From Pelagibius sp040217155 (lineage in GTDB: Bacteria > Pseudomonadota > Alphaproteobacteria > Kiloniellales > Kiloniellaceae), in contig JAVJNS010000008.1 in the NCBI GenBank assembly GCA_040217155.1, forward strand, positions 246,258 through 310,257: DNA of 64,000 nucleotides, written 5' to 3'. This document shows positions 60,477 to 64,000 of this stretch, one piece after another (position 1 is the first letter of the stretch; every line of letters begins with the position of its first letter). A program made the translations under genes and the position numbers. The notes beneath the pieces were generated by a model. The model saw only the letters and a program-made list of their open reading frames with translations. It made no database searches and was not told the DNA's origin.

Positions 60477-61979
60477 CTAAGCCGAGCGCCGCGCGGACAC
60501 GACGCGCTCGGGCGGAAAGGCCACGGTGACCGTGGTGCCCTCTCCGGCACGGCTTTCGATTTTCAAGGTACCGCCAAAGAGGCGCATGAAGTTGTCGCAG
60601 AGATGCAGGCCCAGGCCGGTGCCTTTGTGCTCGCGGGCGCGGGCGTTGTGCGCCTGCTCGAAGGGCCTGAGCGCCTTGGCTACGCCCTCTTCAGTCATGC
60701 CGATGCCGTTATCGGCGACGGACAGCTGAATGCGGCCCTGCGTGTCCCTCCAGGCACTGATCTCGATGCTGCCGCCTTGCGGCGTGAACTTCACCGCATT
60801 GGAGAACAGGTTGTTGAGGAGTTGAACCAAGACCCTCTTGTCACCCCAGAGATTGGGCATGTCCGGCGGGATCTGAGTGCTCAGTGTCTGATCGGCCGCC
60901 GCCGCCGTGGTGGCGACCTGACGGATGCAGCTCTGCACCAGCGCGGCAATGTCCACTTCCTGATCTACCAGTTCGTATTTGCCCGCCTCCACCTTCGAGA
61001 TATCCAGCAGATCGTTGATCAGCGAGATCAGCAGGGTGCCGCTGTGATGGATGTCCTCGACGTATTCCTCGTAGCGCTTGTCGCCCAGCGGACCGAAGGC
61101 GCCGACGCGCATGATTTCGCTGAAACCGAGAATCGCGTTCAGCGGCGTGCGCAGATCATGGCTCATGTTGGCCAGAAATTCGGTCTTGGCCCGGTTCGCT
61201 TCGACGGCCTGCTGGCGCGCGTTCTCAAGTTCAGCGGTGCGCTCGGAAACGCGCTGCTCGAGATGGGCATTGGCGCGCCGCAGGTCGCGCTCCGCCTGTT
61301 CCACCCGCAGACCTTTGCGGCGCAGGCGCTCCAAGGCGGCGGCCATACGGCTGACCTCGTCGTTACGGCTGCCGCGCGGCACGACGGTATCCAGCGCCCC
61401 CTCGCCGATGCGGACCATGGCGTGGGTGACCCGCGACAGCGGATCGGTGATCAGGTTGACGCCGACAAAGACAACGACCGCGGTAATCACGGCCAGAATG
61501 GCAGCCGTCGTGGCGTCATCGCGCACCGCCTTCCAGACCTCCGTCGAGACGCCCGCCGAGGAAACCCAGAGGAAGAGAGTGCCGATCGCCTCTCCCGTCT
61601 CGGCGACGATTTCGCGGCCAAAGACGAGTTGATCCACAGACGTGGCCGGATCGAAACCCTCGATCATCACCTCGGCCAGCTTGTCTCCCTCGATATCCAG
61701 GACGCGCGCGCCGCTGATCGACCCGGTTGACGCCAAGTGGTCGAGACGCAGTTGGACCAACTCGTAGTCGTAGTCCCAGAGCGCGTCCGACAGCGTGTCG
61801 CCGAAAACGCTGGCGAGGACCTGTGACTCGGCCTTGAGGTCGGCCATCAGCCGCGCCGCGTGCTCGCGGCCCGACAGCGCGGTGCCAACCATGGAAATGA
61901 CAACCACGGTCGCGACGACCGTGATGGCGACCCGGTTCCGGATGGACGTGCCAGTAAATCGTATGTGTAATTTCGGCAT
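60477..61979 (-). CDS. Orphan sensor histidine kinase
   Basis: The 500-residue inner-membrane kinase has a first transmembrane helix (about 14-34), a periplasmic sensor (about 40-160), a second helix (about 175-195), a HAMP domain, a coiled coil (ERDLRRANAHLEQRVSERTAELE), a dimerisation domain with the phospho-acceptor His274 in FLANMSHDLRTPLNAILGFSEI, and an ATPase domain with N box LVQLLNNLFSNAVKF, G1 VADNGIGM and G2 GTGLGLHL. No response regulator gene is beside it. Its divergent neighbour is a binding protein gene, which may share its signal. Confidence 0.92.
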   Translation of the reverse strand: MPKLHIRFTGTSIRNRVAITVVATVVVISMVGTALSGREHAARLMADLKAESQVLASVFGDTLSDALWDYDYELVQLRLDHLASTGSISGARVLDIEGDKLAEVMIEGFDPATSVDQLVFGREIVAETGEAIGTLFLWVSSAGVSTEVWKAVRDDATTAAILAVITAVVVFVGVNLITDPLSRVTHAMVRIGEGALDTVVPRGSRNDEVSRMAAALERLRRKGLRVEQAERDLRRANAHLEQRVSERTAELENARQQAVEANRAKTEFLANMSHDLRTPLNAILGFSEIMRVGAFGPLGDKRYEEYVEDIHHSGTLLISLINDLLDISKVEAGKYELVDQEVDIAALVQSCIRQVATTAAAADQTLSTQIPPDMPNLWGDKRVLVQLLNNLFSNAVKFTPQGGSIEISAWRDTQGRIQLSVADNGIGMTEEGVAKALRPFEQAHNARAREHKGTGLGLHLCDNFMRLFGGTLKIESRAGEGTTVTVAFPPERVVSARRSA

Positions 61980-62226
61980 ACTTCTGTAATCAATCCATGC
62001 GAGGCCGTCACGAAGGCTGCCGCGAAAGAAACCTCCAAGTCTCTTTGGGCGGACACTAACGCTGCCGACAGTAATATCGTCTCCTTAAACTATTCTTTAC
62101 GTAATTCCATATAATCATAGAGAGTTCATCTTGAATTATAGTGATATCGATTATTTTATTAGACTTTTTTACTAAATTCACAGGAACGGCACCCTCTGCT
62201 GCCGCCCGCCCTGCCGGAGACGACAG
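61980..62226. promoter_or_regulatory. AT-rich divergent promoter region
   Basis: The right half (about 62090-62180) is very AT-rich for this genome. TTGAAT (62131-62136), 17 bp and TTTTAT (62154-62159) is a possible plus-strand promoter. No good minus-strand pair was found for the kinase. GATATCGATTATTT (62142-62155) and other tracts suggest a bent or bound DNA segment. Confidence 0.35.
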
Positions 62227-62955
62227 ATGAAGCGAATCGAAAGAACTCTTGCCGCCGCCGCGCTGACCGGCGCGCTGTCTCTTGTGACGGGTTCCGTCAC
62301 GGCCGGGGAGGCTCTACATCTGACGACTGAGGAGTATGCCCCGTTCAATTATCGGAATGACGGTGACATCGTGGGGCTCGGGGCGGACCAGGTGAAGGAG
62401 ATCATGCGCCGCAGCGGCGTTGCCTACGACATGACCCTGATGGCTTGGTCGCGTGCCATTGGCTTGGCCCGCGAGAAGCCGATGACCTGTGTCTTCACCA
62501 CCGCTCACACCGTTGACCGCGACGCTGAGTTCAAGTGGGTGGAACCCTTACTCGTGGAACGCACTCTCTTGATCCGCGCCGCCGGATCGGGGGTCGACCC
62601 CGCCGACCTTGAAGCGGCCACGGCCTACCGCACGGGCACGCAGACAGGCGACTACACGGTGGAACTGCTGCGCAATGCCGGGTTTCCCAGCATCGACCTG
62701 GCGCGCGACCTCGATCTCACCCTGAAGAAGCTGCTCAGTGGCCGTGTCGACCTGATGGCCGTCTCCGAGTCCTTTTTCCGCCGCAAACAGTTGGAAGGTG
62801 TCCCGGTAGAAGAAGTGGCGGTCCTCTACGAGCAAGTCTTTTCGATCGCCTGTTCACTCAAGACCCCGGATGCCATCGTGGCACGGCTGCAGAAGGCGTT
62901 GACGGCGATGATCGACGACGGTAGCCAGGCGGAAATTCTCGACCGCCACAACTAG
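62227..62955 (+). CDS. Periplasmic amino-acid-type (SBP_bac_3) binding protein
   Basis: This 242-residue protein has a signal peptide (cleavage after VTAG, residue about 27) and the family 3 solute-binding fold: LHLTTEEYAPFNYRNDGDIVGLGADQVKEIMRRSGV, then MTLMAWSRAIGLAREKPMTCVF and TGTQTGDYTVELLRNAGF. No transporter genes follow, so it may serve as a ligand detector, possibly for the adjacent kinase. The start codon is preceded by GGAGA. Confidence 0.88.
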   Translation: MKRIERTLAAAALTGALSLVTGSVTAGEALHLTTEEYAPFNYRNDGDIVGLGADQVKEIMRRSGVAYDMTLMAWSRAIGLAREKPMTCVFTTAHTVDRDAEFKWVEPLLVERTLLIRAAGSGVDPADLEAATAYRTGTQTGDYTVELLRNAGFPSIDLARDLDLTLKKLLSGRVDLMAVSESFFRRKQLEGVPVEEVAVLYEQVFSIACSLKTPDAIVARLQKALTAMIDDGSQAEILDRHN

Positions 62956-63022
62956 AGCATGATCGGATTCCTTGGAGCCGGTTTGATCGCCAGTGGCGTC
63001 TCTCCCGGTTCGGGAATCAATC

Positions 63023-63051
63023 TTGTTGGCGACTGAGAGCGGGAGTAATAT
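63023..63051 (+). promoter_or_regulatory. Promoter of the SPW-repeat gene
   Basis: TTGTTG (63023-63028), a 17-bp spacer and TAATAT (63046-63051) point to a start near 63058, giving a leader of about 105 bases. Confidence 0.5.
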
Positions 63052-63066
63052 CTATAGCAATAGGTG

Positions 63067-63128
63067 CCCGAGCGCCCGTTTTGGGGGACCGTTCGGCACC
63101 GCTGAAAGACTCCTCACGGGCGCTCGGG
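63067..63128 (+). promoter_or_regulatory. Perfect 13-bp stem-loop in the leader of the SPW-repeat gene
   Basis: CCCGAGCGCCCGT (63067-63079) is exactly complementary to 63116-63128, with a 36-base loop. It falls in the leader, with its end 22 bases before the ribosome site, so it could control translation or stability. Confidence 0.6.
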
Positions 63129-63162
63129 TTGCTCAACTGGCAGCTTGATAGGAGGAGTTGTC

Positions 63163-63531
63163 ATGAACGCCTCATTCAATGGTAGCTGGCTCACCGGGCA
63201 CCGCGGCTGGGAGGACTTTCTCTCGGCCGGCCTTGGTGTTCTGATTGTCCTGTCGCCGAGTCTCGTCGCGCCGGAGGTTGGACCGATTGTCCTGATCAGC
63301 GCTGGACTGGCCGGCATTCTGATCACCATGCTGGCGCTGCTGGAGATCGTGTCGCTCCAGCGGTGGGAGGAGGTGCTTGAACTCGCCTGCGGCATCTGGG
63401 TGGCTCTGGCGCCGCTGGCGTTAGACTACAGCGGATCGCTTCGCCTCCTGCACTTTGCGCTTGGCGGCGCTGTCGCGCTCCTGGCCCTGCTGGAACTCTG
63501 GCAAGACCGCAATCGCCGTTTCGAGAACTGA
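63163..63531 (+). CDS. SPW-repeat membrane protein
   Basis: The 122-residue protein has about four transmembrane helices in two similar halves (GVLIVLSPSLVAPEVGP and GIWVALAPLALDYSGS), the pattern of the SPW repeat family, whose function is unknown. An excellent ribosome site (AGGAGG at 63150-63155) precedes the ATG at 63163. It has its own promoter and structured leader and no obvious partner genes. Confidence 0.75.
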   Translation: MNASFNGSWLTGHRGWEDFLSAGLGVLIVLSPSLVAPEVGPIVLISAGLAGILITMLALLEIVSLQRWEEVLELACGIWVALAPLALDYSGSLRLLHFALGGAVALLALLELWQDRNRRFEN

Positions 63532-63565
63532 ACTTTGAAGCGTGGCGCTTGTCTATCGTAGATGC

Positions 63566-63862
63566 TAGAGCGCTTTGCGCCCAATTTGACTCAATTCTGT
63601 TTTCGAGCGGTGCGGCGATCCGTCAGGAGGCAGGCGCCCCCTGAAGTTCCCCGGGGCGATGCGGCGCATCGGGCAAGCCTGCCGACGCCGCGGGCGCCCG
63701 CCGCTCGGGAACCCGCCAGGGCCTTTGGGGACCGGGCGGCTTTGCGCCAATTCCGGCGGGCTTTGGCTTGGTCATAGCGCCGCTATGCCCGGCGCCAACC
63801 CCCTTGACCTTGACACAAATCCGCTCCGGCAGAATGGTCCAAATTGGGCGCAAAGTGCTCTA
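63566..63862. repeat. ~300-bp element with 23-bp terminal inverted repeats (MITE-like)
   Basis: TAGAGCGCTTTGCGCCCAAT plus TTG (63566-63588) is repeated in inverted form at 63840-63862 with one mismatch (22 of 23). Both ends are flanked by or begin with TA, the target of IS630/Tc1-type elements. The GC-rich inside has no credible gene and is partly self-complementary. A non-autonomous transposon or a dispersed intergenic repeat fits best. Confidence 0.65.
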
Positions 63863-63863
63863 A

Positions 63864-64000
63864 CAGGCTGCTGAAAAAGGCACTCGCGGCGCGATGGAAA
63901 TCGTGATTCCCTATTTGGGAGTTATCAGAGGCAAGGGGAAGAGCGATGCGGGGCGGTGATCGGAACAGCGGGGCGCTTTTTTCCTATGTGAGCTGCGAGG
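63864..64000 (+). mobile_element. IS1182-family insertion sequence, left end
   Basis: The stretch ACAGGCTGCTGAAAAAGG near 63863-63880 resembles the ends of IS1182-type elements, and the start of a matching transposase lies 82 bases further on. The element continues beyond the window. It abuts the inverted-repeat element directly. Confidence 0.65.
63946..64000 (+). CDS. IS1182-family transposase, N-terminal fragment
   Basis: Only 18 codons are in the window: MRGGDRNSGALFSYVSCE. The pattern M-R-G-x-D-(R/x)-x-x-x-(G/S)-x-(L/M)-F-S-Y-(V/I)-S is how many IS1182 transposases begin. AAGGGG lies about 10 bases before the ATG. The rest of the gene is outside the window, so whether it is intact is unknown. 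Confidence 0.7.
   Translation, partial: MRGGDRNSGALFSYVSCE

Noticed and set aside
63623..63853. 76-codon frame inside the inverted-repeat element
   Set aside because: Pro/Ala/Arg-rich translation without a fold; follows from the repeat's GC content.

Overview
The window is 64 kb of GC-rich DNA from an alphaproteobacterium, most likely of the Rhodospirillales/Kiloniellales type. The evidence is the gene order ftsW-murG-murC-murB-ddl-ftsQ-ftsA-ftsZ-lpxC-bamD-recN-ligA, an FtsZ tail ending in IPAFLRRQ, a DUF1127 protein and the abundance of GTG/TTG starts. The genus cannot be fixed from sequence reading alone. No tRNA, rRNA or CRISPR array was seen.

Region 1 (1-15.5 kb) is housekeeping: the division and cell-wall cluster, then LpxC (lipid A), BamD (outer membrane assembly), RecN and LigA (DNA repair). 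From ftsW to ftsA the genes overlap or abut, with a 17-codon mini-ORF bridging ftsQ and ftsA by ATGA overlaps on both sides. ftsZ ends in a strong hairpin, and lpxC and bamD each have a recognisable promoter (TTGAGt/a, 17 bp, TATAGT).

Region 2 (15.5-33.4 kb) is mixed: an M24 peptidase, a protein with two DUF1127 domains, prmA and uvrD/pcrA, an aspartoacylase-like hydrolase, an HtrA-like protein that appears to lack all three catalytic residues, a small regulatory group (XRE repressor, LysR-HTH protein with a non-LysR sensor half, GNAT-like protein), a ClC channel, a Tat-exported intradiol dioxygenase-like protein, a pentapeptide-repeat protein, a thioesterase, an SBF-family transporter, and mlaA-mlaC.

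Region 3 (33.4-43.1 kb, minus strand) holds ettA and a probable envelope-lipid operon, tetR / secreted lipase-like hydrolase / Aas-type acyltransferase-acyl-ACP synthetase fusion / DUF2339 membrane protein. It is preceded by a sigma70-like promoter that overlaps a perfect TetR-type operator.

Region 4 (43.3-60.5 kb) is a phosphorus-acquisition island: a Na/Pi cotransporter, a HisE-like pyrophosphohydrolase coupled to a DeoR regulator, phnD-phnC-phnE-phnE, a LysR regulator, the 2-aminoethylphosphonate (AEP) route phnW-phnA-phnY, an EamA transporter, and a second AEP-type ABC importer with a fused permease. PhnW makes phosphonoacetaldehyde, PhnY oxidises it to phosphonoacetate, and PhnA releases phosphate and acetate. 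No C-P lyase genes are present. Two near-identical Pho-box-like elements lie upstream of the Na/Pi cotransporter and phnD, and both importer binding-protein genes are followed by a hairpin terminator.

Region 5 (60.5-64 kb) has an orphan histidine kinase divergent from a periplasmic binding protein across an AT-rich spacer, an SPW-repeat membrane protein with a structured leader, a ~300-bp element with 23-bp terminal inverted repeats, and directly beside it the left end of an IS1182-family insertion sequence whose transposase runs off the window.
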